DNA of 64,000 nucleotides from NCBI GenBank assembly GCA_963942565.1, contig OZ012691.1, positions 17,216,257-17,280,256 on the forward strand, written 5' to 3'. Every line of letters starts with the position of its first letter. Position 1 is the stretch's first letter. Both the position numbers and the translations under genes were made by a program. Below the pieces are notes generated by a model. It was not told where the DNA came from. It worked only from the letters and a program-made list of their open reading frames with translations, and did not search any database. The stretch comes from Maea johnstoni (taxonomy: Eukaryota > Annelida > Polychaeta > Spionida > Magelonidae). This document shows, piece by piece, positions 11,251 through 24,791 of the stretch.

Positions 11251-12655
11251 TTCAATAGAAAAGAGAAGTAACACCAAAACAGTCAGTCGGTTTTGGGAAC
11301 TAAAGGCATGAATGTGTGAACTGCTGACAATATGTTGTGTTCCATTCTATAGTTCATTTTTCTCTCCCCAGATGGCGTATGTGTCTGTTGCCCTGTCCAA
11401 GGTGCATGTGTTGCCATGGATACAGCAGCTTAAGGATATATAGGTATGTAGCTTTTGCACCCTCTGTTTAAGAGTATCAAGGTGTGATCTTAATGCTCTA
11501 GAGTTTGTTGAGACATACTTTCTGACCTTGTAATGATTAAAATGTCCTCCAGACAGTGTTGTAGGGATATTAGATACTTTTACTATTAAATTTGGAATAA
11601 AGTCTGATTTTACAAAGTATTTCAAGGAGAGTTTGTGGTGGAATTAAGTATGATTTTACAAAATATTTCAAGGAGAGTTTGTGGTAGAGTTCAGATTAAC
11701 ATTTCTACTTTATATTGGCCATTTTGTCACATTAAGCTACTAAAATATAGTTGGTATGAGAATTATCTTGCTGAGCAGCTATATCTGGATGGGCAGAAAC
11801 TTTGGAATTGCTTTATTGGACAGGCATTTTGAAATTCTGGCTAAGACCCTGTTTGCCGAGCATTGTTTTGCTCTTGTGTTTGAAGATTTGATGAGCATTG
11901 CTGTGATTGCTTATCTATTTGTTTTTATTTTTTCATTACAGCGTTTTGAAAACCTCTGCAAGTACATATTGGCCAGCATGGATGCAGCCAGTATGAGGGT
12001 AAGCATCTCGTTATGATACTTGAAGGATATCTTACAATAGGAGATCTCATGTTTTACTGGAGAGCTGCCTAATATGAAATGGACTTCACCCTTGTCCCGC
12101 TGATCCCAATGATATCTGGGATACACTAACTAACCTGGGGTGTTTAGCCAGGGAGTATACAGATGCGCTTGCTGACCTGCTAATGACCATTCATATGATT
12201 AGAATATTATATTGCCCAAAGAGCCTGTACATGACCCAAAGCAGCTCCATTTTGCAGACCCTCACTAGATCTTAATTTTTAGATATAGGAAGTTGGTGGC
12301 ACCTTCTTAAAATTCAAGTTGTGCCCCTTAATCCCCAATGATCCATTTTGTCCTTGGTACCAAAAAGAATGCAGTTGGCAGGGCAGGATACATACAGTAA
12401 TTCAGCAAGACAAGGGTTAAGGCAAGACTGTGGCAATCAGCACACCTCTTTATTCTCCTATATTCAAGGTTTATATGAAGTTTGACTAAATGATTAATTT
12501 ATCTAATAGAAAATATTTTACAATGCAAAACAATTCTGTCCTGAGAAAAATCCGGAATATTGAACATTTGCATTTTTTACCACTTAGGAAGTTTTCTTAT
12601 ATTATTTCACTTATTTCCTATTTGTGCATTTTAATCTCATAGTTTAATGGATTTA
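11251..12655 (+). repeat. Array unit 9
   Basis: 1405 bp. Exon 1 at 11372-11443, exon 2 at 11942-11998. Right half carries GATATAGGAAG as in units 1 and 3. Confidence 0.97.
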
Positions 12656-14062
12656 TTCAATAGAAAAGAGAAGTAACACCAAAACAGTCAGTCGGTTTTG
12701 GGAACTTAAAAGGCATGAATGTGTGAACTGCTGACAATATGTTGTGTTCCATTCTATAGTTCATTTTTCTCTCCCTAGATGGCGTATGTGTCTGTTGCCC
12801 TGTCCAAGGTGCATGTGTTGCCATGGATACAGCAGCTTAAGGATATATAGGTATGTAGCTTTTGCACCCTCTGTTTAAGAGTATCAAGGTGTGATCTTAA
12901 TGCTCTAGAGTTTGTTGAGACATACTTTCTGACCTTGTAATGATTAAAATGTCCTCCAGACAGTGTTGTAGGGATATTAGATACTTTTACTATTAAATTT
13001 GGAATAAAGTCTGATTTTACAAAGTATTTCAAGGAGAGTTTGTGGTGGAATTAAGTATGATTTTACAAAATATTTCAAGGAGAGTTTGTGGTAGAGTTCA
13101 GATTAACATTTCTACTTTATATTGGCCATTTTGTCACATTAAGCTACTAAAATATAGTTGGTATGAGAATTATCTTGCTGAGCAGCTATATCTGGATGGG
13201 CAGAAACTTTGGAATTGCTTTATTGGACAGGCATTTTGAAATTCTGGCTAAGACCCTGTTTGCCGAGCATTGTTTTGCTCTTGTGTTTGAAGATTTGATG
13301 AGAATTGCTGTGATTGCTTATCTATTTGTTTTTATTTTTTCATTACAGCGTTTTGAAAACCTCTGCAAGTACATATTGGCCAGCATGGATGCAGCCAGTA
13401 TGAGGGTAAGCATCTCGTTATGATACTTGAAGGATATCTTACAATAGGAGATCTCATGTTTTACTGGAGAGCTGCCTTATATGAAATGGACTTCACCCTT
13501 GTCCCGCTGATCCCAATAATATCTGGGATACACTAACTAACCTGGGGTGTTTAGCCAGGGAGTATACAGATGCGCTTGCTGACCTGCTAATGACCATTCA
13601 TATGATTAGTATATTATATTGCCCAAAGAGCCTGTACATGACCCAAAGCAGCTCCATTTTGCAGACCCTCACTAGATCTTAATTTTTAGATATAGTAAGT
13701 TGGTGGCACCTTCTCAAAATTCAAGTTGTGCCCCTTAACCCCCAATGATCCATTTTGTCCTTGGTACCAAAAAGAATGCAGTTGGCAGGGCAGGATACAT
13801 ACAGTAATTCAGCAAGACAAGGGTTAAGGCAAGACTGTGGCAATCAGCACACCTCTTTATTCTCCTATATTCAAGGTTTATATGAAGTTTGACTAAATGA
13901 TTAATTTATCTAATAGAAAATATTTTACAATGCAAAACAATTCTGTCCTGAGAAAAATCCGGAATGTTGAACATTTCCATTTTTTACCACTTAGGAAGTT
14001 TTCTTATATTATTTCACTTATTTCCTATTTGTGCATTTTAATCTCATAGTTTAATGGATTTA
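12656..14062 (+). repeat. Array unit 10
   Basis: 1407 bp of the unit 2/4 type (ATGAGAATTGC, CTTATATG). Exon 1 at 12779-12850, exon 2 at 13349-13405. Confidence 0.97.
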
Positions 14063-15467
14063 TTCAATAGAAAAGAGAAGTAACACCAAAACGGTCAGTC
14101 GGTTTTGGGAACTAAAGGCATGAATGTGTGAACTGCTGACAATATGTTGTGTTCCATTCTATAGTTCATTTTTCTCTTCCCAGATGGCGTATGTGTCTGT
14201 TGCCCTGTCCAAGGTGCATGTGTTGCCATGGATACAGCAGCTTAAGGATATATAGGTATGTAGCTTTTGCACCCTCTGTTTAAGAGTATCAAGGTGTGAT
14301 CTTTATGCTCTAGAGTTTGTTGAGACATACTTTCTGACCTTGTAATGATTAAAATGTCCTCCAGACAGTGTTGTAGGGATAATAGATACTTTTACTATTA
14401 AATTTGGAATAAAGTATGATTTTACAAAGTATTTCAAGGAGAGTTTGTGGTGGAATTAAGTATGATTTTACAAAATATTTCAAGGAGAGTTTGTGGTAGA
14501 GTTCAGATTAACATTTCTACTTTATATTGGCCATTTTGTCACATTAAGCTACTAAAATATAGTTGGTATGAGAATTATCTTGCTGAGCAGCTATATCTGG
14601 ATGGGCAGAAACTTTGGAATTGCTTTATTGGACAGGCATTTTGAAATTCTGGCTAAGACCCTGTTTGCCGAGCATTGTTTTGCTCTTGTGTTTGAAGATT
14701 TGATGAGCATTGCTGTGATTGCTTATCTATTTGTTTTTATTTTTTCATTACAGCGTTTTGAAAACCTCTGCAAGTACATATTGGCCAGCATGGATGCAGC
14801 CAGTATGAGGGTAAGCATCTCGTTATGATACTTGAAGGATATCTTACAATAGGAGATCTCATGTTTTACTGGAGAGCTGCCTAATATGAAATGGACTTCA
14901 CCCTTGTCCCGCTGATCCCAATGATATCTGGGATACACTAACTAACCTGGGGTGTTTAGCCAGGGAGTATACAGATGCGCTTGCTGACCTGCTAATGACC
15001 ATTCATATGATTAGTATATTATATTGCCCAAAGAGCCTGTACATGACCCAAAGCAGCTCCATTTTGCAGACCCTCACTAGATCTTAATTTTTAGATATAG
15101 TAAGTTGGTGGCACCTTCTTAAAATTCAAGTTGTGCCCCTTAATCCCCAATGATCCATTTTGTCCTTGGTACCAAAAAGAATGCAGTTGGCAGGGCAGGA
15201 TACATACAGTAATTCAGCAAGACAAGGGTTAAGGCAAGACTGTGGCAATCAGCACACCTCTTTATTCTCCTATATTCAAGGTTTATATGAAGTTTGACTA
15301 AATGATTAATTTATCTAATAGAAAATATTTTACAATGCAAAACAATTCTGTCCTGAGAAAAATCTGGAATATTGAACATTTGCATTTTTTACCACTAAGG
15401 AAGTTTTCTTATATCATTTCACTTATTTCCTATTTGTGCATTTTAATCTCATAGTTTAATGGATTTA
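14063..15467 (+). repeat. Array unit 11
   Basis: 1405 bp. Exon 1 at 14184-14255, exon 2 at 14754-14810. Left third like unit 5; private CCACTAAGG and ATATCATTTC near the right end. Confidence 0.97.
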
Positions 15468-17311
15468 TTCAATAGAAAAGAGAAGTAACACCAAAACAGT
15501 CAGTCGGTTTTGGGAACTAAAGGCATGAATGTGTGAACTGCTGACAATATGTTGTGTTCCATTCTATAGTTCATTTTTCTCTCCCCAGATGGCGTATGTG
15601 TCTGTTGCCCTGTCCAAGGTGCATGTGTTGCCATGGATACAGCAGCTTAAGGATATATAGGTATGTAGCTTTTGCACCCTCTGTTTAAGAGTATCAAGGT
15701 GTGATCTTAATGCTCTAGAGTTTGTTGAGACATACTTTCTGACCTTGTAATGATTAAAATGTCCTCCAGACTGTTGTAGGGATATTAGATACTTTTACTA
15801 TTAAATTTGGAATAAAGTATGATTTTACAAAGTATTTCAAGGAGAGTTTGTGGTGGAATTAAGTATGATTTTACAAAATATTTCAAGGAGAGTTTGTGGT
15901 AGAGTTCAGATTAACATTTCTACTTTATATTGGCCATTTTGTCACATTAAGCTACTAAAATATAGTTGGTATGAGAATTATCTTGCTGAGCAGCTATATC
16001 TGGATTGGCAGAAACTTTGGAATTGCTTTATTGGACAGGCATTTTGAAATTCTGGCTAAGACCCTGTTTGCCGAGCATTGTTTTGCTCTTGTGTTTGAAG
16101 ATTTGATGAGCATTGCTGTGATTGCTTATCTATTTGTTTTTATTTTTTCATTACAGCGTTTTGAAAACCTCTGCAAGTACATATTGGCCAGCATGGATGC
16201 AGCCAGTATGAGGGTAAGCATCTCGTTATGATACTTGAAGGATATCTTACAATAGGAGATCTCATGTTTTACTGGAGAGCTGCCTAATATGAAATGGACT
16301 TCACCCTTGTCCCGCTGATCCCAATGATATCTGGGATACACTAACTAACCTGGGGTGTTTAGCCAGGGAGTATACAGATGCGCTTGCTGACCTGCTAATG
16401 ACCATTCATATGATTAGTATATTATATTGCCCAAAGAGCCTGTACATGACCCAAAGCAGCTCCATTTTGCAGACCCTCACTAGATCTTAATTTTTAGATA
16501 TAGTAAGTTGGTGGCACCTTCTCAAAATTCAAGTTGTGCCCCTTAACCCCCAATGATCCATTTTGTCCTTGGTACCAAAAAGAATGCAGTTGGCAGGGCA
16601 GGATACATACAGTTATTCAGCAAGACAAGGGTTAAGGCAAGACTGTGGCAATCAGCACACCTCTTTATTCTCCTATATTCAAGGTTTATATGAAGTTTGA
16701 CTAAATGATTAATTTATCTAATAGAAAATATTTTACAATATTTACCCTTGTCCCGCTGATCCCAATAATATCTGGGATACACTAACTAACCTGGGGTGTT
16801 TAGCCAGGGAGTATACAGATGCGCTTGCTGACCTGCTAATGACCATTCATATGATTAGTATATTATATTGCCCAAAGAGCCTGTACATGACCCAAAGCAG
16901 CTCCTTTTTGCAGACCCTCACTAGATCTTAATTTTTATATATAGTAAGTTGGTGGCACCTTCTTAAAATTCAAGTTGTGCCCCTTAACCCCCAATGATCC
17001 ATTTTGTCCTTGGTACCAAAAAGAATGCAGTTGGCAGGGCAGGATACATACAGTAATTCAGCAAGACAAGGGTTAAGGCAAGACTGTGGCAATCAGCACA
17101 CCTCTTTATTCTCCTATATTCAAGGTTTATATGAAGTTTGACTAAATGATTAATTTATCTAATAGAAAATATTTTACAATGCAAAACAATTCTGTCCTGA
17201 GAAAAATCCGGAATGTTGAACATTTCCATTTTTTACCACTTAGGAAGTTTTCTTATATTATTTCACTTATTTCCTATTTGTGCATTTTAATCTCATAGTT
17301 TAATGGATTTA
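15468..17311 (+). repeat. Array unit 12 (long, internal 441-bp duplication)
   Basis: 1844 bp. Exon 1 at 15589-15660, exon 2 at 16157-16213. CCAGACTGTTG lacks two bases. The segment 16303-16743 is repeated as 16744-17184 with ATTT at the junction. Confidence 0.96.
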
Positions 17312-18716
17312 TTCAATAGAAAAGAGAAGTAACACCAAAACAGTCAGTCGGTTTTGGGAACTAAAGGCATGAATGTGTGAACTGCTGACAATATGTTGTG
17401 TTCCATTCTATAGTTCATTTTTCTCTCCCCAGATGGCGTATGTGTCTGTTGCCCTGTCCAAGGTGCATGTGTTGCCATGGATACAGCAGCTTAAGGATAT
17501 ATAGGTATGTAGCTTTTGCACCCTCTGTTTAAGAGTATCAAGGTGTGATCTTAATGCTCTAGAGTTTGTTGAGACATACTTTCTGACCTTGTAATGATTA
17601 AAATGTCCTCCAGACAGTGTTGTAGGGATATTAGATACTTTTACTATTAAATTTGGAATAAAGTCTGATTTTACAAAGTATTTCAAGGAGAGTTTGTGGT
17701 GGAATTAAGTATGATTTTACAAAATATTTCAAGGAGAGTTTGTGGTAGAGTTCAGATTAACATTTCTACTTTATATTGGCCATTTTGTCACATTAAGCTA
17801 CTAAAATATAGTTGGTATGAGAATTATCTTGCTGAGCAGCTATATCTGGATGGGCAGAAACTTTGGAATTGCTTTATTGGACAGGCATTTTGAAATTCTG
17901 GCTAAGACCCTGTTTGCCGAGCATTGTTTTGCTCTTGTGTTTGAAGATTTGATGAGCATTGCTGTGATTGCTTATCTATTTGTTTTTATTTTTTCATTAC
18001 AGCGTTTTGAAAACCTCTGCAAGTACATATTGGCCAGCATGGATGCAGCCAGTATGAGGGTAAGCATCTCGTTATGATACTTGAAGGATATCTTACAATA
18101 GGAGATCTCATGTTTTACTGGAGAGCTGCCTAATATGAAATGGACTTCACCCTTGTCCCGCTGATCCCAATGATATCTGGGATACACTAACTAACCTGGG
18201 GTGTTTAGCCAGGGAGTATACAGATGCGCTTGCTGACCTGCTAATGACCATTCATATGATTAGAATATTATATTGCCCAAAGAGCCTGTACATGACCCAA
18301 AGCAGCTCCATTTTGCAGACCCTCACTAGATCTTAATTTTTAGATATAGTAAGTTGGTGGCACCTTCTTAAAATTCAAGTTGTGCCCCTTAATCCCCAAT
18401 GATCCATTTTGTCCTTGGTACCAAAAAGAATGCAGTTGGCAGGGCAGGATACATACAGTAATTCAGCAAGACAAGGGTTAAGGCAAGACTGTGGCAATCA
18501 GCACACCTCTTTATTCTCCTATATTCAAGGTTTATATGAAGTTTGACTAAATGATTAATTTATCTAATAGAAAATATTTTACAATGCAAAACAATTCTGT
18601 CCTGAGAAAAATCCGGAATATTGAACATTTGCATTTTTTACCACTTAGGAAGTTTTCTTATATTATTTCACTTATTTCCTATTTGTGCATTTTAATCTCA
18701 TAGTTTAATGGATTTA
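17312..18716 (+). repeat. Array unit 13
   Basis: 1405 bp. Exon 1 at 17433-17504, exon 2 at 18003-18059. First member of the first 3-unit block. Confidence 0.97.
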
Positions 18717-20128
18717 TTCAATAGAAAAGAGAAGTAACACCAAAACAGTCAGTCGGTTTTGGGAACTTAAAAGGCATGAATGTGTGAACTGCTGACAATA
18801 TGTTGTGTTCCATTCTATAGTTCATTTTTCTCTCCCTAGATGGCGTATGTGTCTGTTGCCCTGTCCAAGGTGCATGTGTTGCCATGGATACAGCAGCTTA
18901 AGGATATATAGGTATGTAGCTTTTGCACCCTCTGTTTAAGAGTATCAAGGTGTGATCTTAATGCTCTAGAGTTTGTTGAGACATACTTTCTGACCTTGTA
19001 ATGATTAAAATGTCCTCCAGACAGTGTTGTAGGGATATTAGATACTTTTACTATTAAATTTGGAATAAAGTCTGATTTTACAAAGTATTTCAAGGAGAGT
19101 TTGTGGTGGAATTAAGTATGATTTTACAAAATATTTCAAGGAGAGTTTGTGGTAGAGTTCAGATTAACATTTCTACTTTATATTGGCCATTTAAATTTGT
19201 CACATTAAGCTACTAAAATATAGTTGGTATGAGAATTATCTTGCTGAGCAGCTATATCTGGATTGGCAGAAACTTTGGAATTGCTTTATTGGACAGGCTT
19301 TTTGAAATTCTGGCTAAGACCCTGTTTGCCGAGCATTGTTTTGCTCTTGTGTTTGAAGATTTGATGAGCATTGCCGTGATTGCTTATCTATTTGTTTTTA
19401 TTTTTTCATTACAGCATTTTGAAAACCTCTGCAAGTACATATTGGCCAGCATGGATGCAGCCAGTATGAGGGTAAGCATCTCGTTATGATACTTGAAGGA
19501 TATCCTACAATAGGAGATCTCATGTTTTACTGGAGAGCTGCCTAATATGAAATGGACTTCACCCTTGTCCCGCTGATCCCAATAATATCTGGAATACACT
19601 AACTAACCTGGGGTGTTTAGCCAGGGAGTATACAGATGCGCTTGCTGACCTGCTAATGACCATTCATATGATTAGTATATTATATTGCCCAAAGAGCCTG
19701 TACATGACCCAAAGCAGCTCCTTTTTGCAGACCCTCACTAGATCTTAATTTTTAGATATAGTAAGTTGGTGGCACCTTCTTAAAATTCAAGTTGTGCCCC
19801 TTAACCCCCAATGATCCATTTTGTCCTTGGTACCAAAAAGAATGCAGTTGGCAGGGCAGGATACATACAGTAATTCAGCAAGACAAGGGTTAAGGCAAGA
19901 CTGTGGCAATCAGCACACCTCTTTATTCTCCTATATTCAAGGTTTATATGAAGTTTGACTAAATGATTAATTTATCTAATAGAAAATATTTTACAATGCA
20001 AAACAATTCTGTCCTGAGAAAAATCTGGAATATTGAACATTTGCATTTTTTACCACTTAGGAAGTTTTCTTATATTATTTCACTTATTTCCTATTTGTGC
20101 ATTTTAATCTCATAGTTTAATGGATTTA
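18717..20128 (+). repeat. Array unit 14
   Basis: 1412 bp. Exon 1 at 18840-18911, exon 2 at 19415-19471. Has the +5 TTAAA insertion and CATTTTG, changing the first exon 2 residue from R to H. Confidence 0.97.
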
Positions 20129-21974
20129 TTCAATAGAAAAGAGAAGTAACACCAAAACAGTCAGTCGGTTTTGGGAACTTAAAAGGCATGAATGTGTGAA
20201 CTGCTGACAATATGTTGTGTTCCATTCTATAGTTCATTTTTCTCTCCCTAGATGGTGTATGTGTCTGTTGCCCTGTCCAAGGTGCATGTGTTGCCATGGA
20301 TACAGCAGCTTAAGGATATATAGGTATGTAGCTTTTGCACCCTCTGTTTAAGAGTATCAAGGTGTGATCTTAATGCTCTAGAGTTTGTTGAGACATACTT
20401 TCTGACCTTGTAATGATTAAAATGTCCTCCAGACTGTTGTAGGGATATTAGATACTTTTACTATTAAATTTGGAATAAAGTCTGATTTTACAAAGTATTT
20501 CAAGGAGAGTTTGTGGTGGAATTAAGTATGATTTTACAAAATATTTCAAGGAGAGTTTGTGGTAGAGTTCAGATTAACATTTCTACTTTATATTGGCCAT
20601 TTTGTCACATTAAGCTACTAAAATATAGTTGGTATGAGAATTATCTTGCTGAGCAGCTATATCTGGATTGGCAGAAACTTTGGAATTGCTTTATTGGACA
20701 GGCATTTTGAAATTCTGGCTAAGACCCTGTTTGCCGAGCATTGTTTTGCTCTTGTGTTTGAAGATTTGATGAGCATTGCTGTGATTGCTTATCTATTTGT
20801 TTTTATTTTTTCATTACAGCGTTTTGAAAACCTCTGCAAGTACATATTGGCCAGCATGGATGCAGCCAGTATGAGGGTAAGCATCTCGTTATGATACTTG
20901 AAGGATATCTTACAATAGGAGATCTCATGTTTTACTGGAGAGCTGCCTAATATGAAATGGACTTCACCCTTGTCCCGCTGATCCCAATGATATCTGGGAT
21001 ACACTAACTAACCTGGGGTGTTTAGCCAGGGAGTATACAGATGCGCTTGCTGACCTGCTAATGACCATTCATATGATTAGTATATTATATTGCCCAAAGA
21101 GCCTGTACATGACCCAAAGCAGCTCCATTTTGCAGACCCTCACTAGATCTTAATTTTTAGATATAGTAAGTTGGTGGCACCTTCTCAAAATTCAAGTTGT
21201 GCCCCTTAACCCCCAATGATCCATTTTGTCCTTGGTACCAAAAAGAATGCAGTTGGCAGGGCAGGATACATACAGTTATTCAGCAAGACAAGGGTTAAGG
21301 CAAGACTGTGGCAATCAGCACACCTCTTTATTCTCCTATATTCAAGGTTTATATGAAGTTTGACTAAATGATTAATTTATCTAATAGAAAATATTTTACA
21401 ATATTTACCCTTGTCCCGCTGATCCCAATAATATCTGGGATACACTAACTAACCTGGGGTGTTTAGCCAGGAAGTATACAGATGCGCTTGCTGACCTGCT
21501 AATGACCATTCATATGATTAGTATATTATATTGCCCAAAGAGCCTGTACATGACCCAAAGCAGCTCCTTTTTGCAGACCCTCACTAGATCTTAATTTTTA
21601 TATATAGTAAGTTGGTGGCACCTTCTTAAAATTCAAGTTGTGCCCCTTAACCCCCAATGATCCATTTTGTCCTTGGTACCAAAAAGAATGCAGTTGGCAG
21701 GGCAGGATACATACAGTAATTCAGCAAGACAAGGGTTAAGGCAAGACTGTGGCAATCAGCACACCTCTTTATTCTCCTATATTCAAGGTTTATATGAAGT
21801 TTGACTAAATGATTAATTTATCTAATAGAAAATATTTTACAATGCAAAACAATTCTGTCCTGAGAAAAATCCGGAATGTTGAACATTTCCATTTTTTACC
21901 ACTTAGGAAGTTTTCTTATATTATTTCACTTATTTCCTATTTGTGCATTTTAATCTCATAGTTTAATGGATTTA
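20129..21974 (+). repeat. Array unit 15 (long)
   Basis: 1846 bp. Exon 1 at 20252-20323 with ATGGTGTATG (A2V), exon 2 at 20820-20876. The 441-bp duplication is 20966-21406 / 21407-21847. Right half nearly identical to unit 12. Confidence 0.96.
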
Positions 21975-23379
21975 TTCAATAGAAAAGAGAAGTAACACCA
22001 AAACAGTCAGTCGGTTTTGGGAACTAAAGGCATGAATGTGTGAACTGCTGACAATATGTTGTGTTCCATTCTATAGTTCATTTTTCTCTCCCCAGATGGC
22101 GTATGTGTCTGTTGCCCTGTCCAAGGTGCATGTGTTGCCATGGATACAGCAGCTTAAGGATATATAGGTATGTAGCTTTTGCACCCTCTGTTTAAGAGTA
22201 TCAAGGTGTGATCTTAATGCTCTAGAGTTTGTTGAGACATACTTTCTGACCTTGTAATGATTAAAATGTCCTCCAGACAGTGTTGTAGGGATATTAGATA
22301 CTTTTACTATTAAATTTGGAATAAAGTCTGATTTTACAAAGTATTTCAAGGAGAGTTTGTGGTGGAATTAAGTATGATTTTACAAAATATTTCAAGGAGA
22401 GTTTGTGGTAGAGTTCAGATTAACATTTCTACTTTATATTGGCCATTTTGTCACATTAAGCTACTAAAATATAGTTGGTATGAGAATTATCTTGCTGAGC
22501 AGCTATATCTGGATGGGCAGAAACTTTGGAATTGCTTTATTGGACAGGCATTTTGAAATTCTGGCTAAGACCCTGTTTGCCGAGCATTGTTTTGCTCTTG
22601 TGTTTGAAGATTTGATGAGCATTGCTGTGATTGCTTATCTATTTGTTTTTATTTTTTCATTACAGCGTTTTGAAAACCTCTGCAAGTACATATTGGCCAG
22701 CATGGATGCAGCCAGTATGAGGGTAAGCATCTCGTTATGATACTTGAAGGATATCTTACAATAGGAGATCTCATGTTTTACTGGAGAGCTGCCTAATATG
22801 AAATGGACTTCACCCTTGTCCCGCTGATCCCAATGATATCTGGGATACACTAACTAACCTGGGGTGTTTAGCCAGGGAGTATACAGATGCGCTTGCTGAC
22901 CTGCTAATGACCATTCATATGATTAGAATATTATATTGCCCAAAGAGCCTGTACATGACCCAAAGCAGCTCCATTTTGCAGACCCTCACTAGATCTTAAT
23001 TTTTAGATATAGTAAGTTGGTGGCACCTTCTTAAAATTCAAGTTGTGCCCCTTAATCCCCAATGATCCATTTTGTCCTTGGTACCAAAAAGAATGCAGTT
23101 GGCAGGGCAGGATACATACAGTAATTCAGCAAGACAAGGGTTAAGGCAAGACTGTGGCAATCAGCACACCTCTTTATTCTCCTATATTCAAGGTTTATAT
23201 GAAGTTTGACTAAATGATTAATTTATCTAATAGAAAATATTTTACAATGCAAAACAATTCTGTCCTGAGAAAAATCCGGAATATTGAACATTTGCATTTT
23301 TTACCACTTAGGAAGTTTTCTTATATTATTTCACTTATTTCCTATTTGTGCATTTTAATCTCATAGTTTAATGGATTTA
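21975..23379 (+). repeat. Array unit 16
   Basis: 1405 bp, near-copy of unit 13. Exon 1 at 22096-22167, exon 2 at 22666-22722. Confidence 0.97.
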
Positions 23380-24791
23380 TTCAATAGAAAAGAGAAGTAA
23401 CACCAAAACAGTCAGTCGGTTTTGGGAACTTAAAAGGCATGAATGTGTGAACTGCTGACAATATGTTGTGTTCCATTCTATAGTTCATTTTTCTCTCCCT
23501 AGATGGCGTATGTGTCTGTTGCCCTGTCCAAGGTGCATGTGTTGCCATGGATACAGCAGCTTAAGGATATATAGGTATGTAGCTTTTGCACCCTCTGTTT
23601 AAGAGTATCAAGGTGTGATCTTAATGCTCTAGAGTTTGTTGAGACATACTTTCTGACCTTGTAATGATTAAAATGTCCTCCAGACAGTGTTGTAGGGATA
23701 TTAGATACTTTTACTATTAAATTTGGAATAAAGTCTGATTTTACAAAGTATTTCAAGGAGAGTTTGTGGTGGAATTAAGTATGATTTTACAAAATATTTC
23801 AAGGAGAGTTTGTGGTAGAGTTCAGATTAACATTTCTACTTTATATTGGCCATTTAAATTTGTCACATTAAGCTACTAAAATATAGTTGGTATGAGAATT
23901 ATCTTGCTGAGCAGCTATATCTGGATTGGCAGAAACTTTGGAATTGCTTTATTGGACAGGCTTTTTGAAATTCTGGCTAAGACCCTGTTTGCCGAGCATT
24001 GTTTTGCTCTTGTGTTTGAAGATTTGATGAGCATTGCCGTGATTGCTTATCTATTTGTTTTTATTTTTTCATTACAGCATTTTGAAAACCTCTGCAAGTA
24101 CATATTGGCCAGCATGGATGCAGCCAGTATGAGGGTAAGCATCTCGTTATGATACTTGAAGGATATCCTACAATAGGAGATCTCATGTTTTACTGGAGAG
24201 CTGCCTAATATGAAATGGACTTCACCCTTGTCCCGCTGATCCCAATAATATCTGGAATACACTAACTAACCTGGGGTGTTTAGCCAGGGAGTATACAGAT
24301 GCGCTTGCTGACCTGCTAATGACCATTCATATGATTAGTATATTATATTGCCCAAAGAGCCTGTACATGACCCAAAGCAGCTCCTTTTTGCAGACCCTCA
24401 CTAGATCTTAATTTTTAGATATAGTAAGTTGGTGGCACCTTCTTAAAATTCAAGTTGTGCCCCTTAACCCCCAATGATCCATTTTGTCCTTGGTACCAAA
24501 AAGAATGCAGTTGGCAGGGCAGGATACATACAGTAATTCAGCAAGACAAGGGTTAAGGCAAGACTGTGGCAATCAGCACACCTCTTTATTCTCCTATATT
24601 CAAGGTTTATATGAAGTTTGACTAAATGATTAATTTATCTAATAGAAAATATTTTACAATGCAAAACAATTCTGTCCTGAGAAAAATCTGGAATATTGAA
24701 CATTTGCATTTTTTACCACTTAGGAAGTTTTCTTATATTATTTCACTTATTTCCTATTTGTGCATTTTAATCTCATAGTTTAATGGATTTA
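23380..24791 (+). repeat. Array unit 17
   Basis: 1412 bp, near-copy of unit 14 including the +5 insertion and R1H. Exon 1 at 23503-23574, exon 2 at 24078-24134. Confidence 0.97.

Larger units (their letters stand above)
7030..12655 (+). repeat. Dimer repeat, two copies of 2,813 bp
   Basis: Units 6-7 and 8-9 alternate 1408 bp (extra G) and 1405 bp. The last part of unit 9 resembles units 1 and 3 more than unit 7. Confidence 0.9.
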
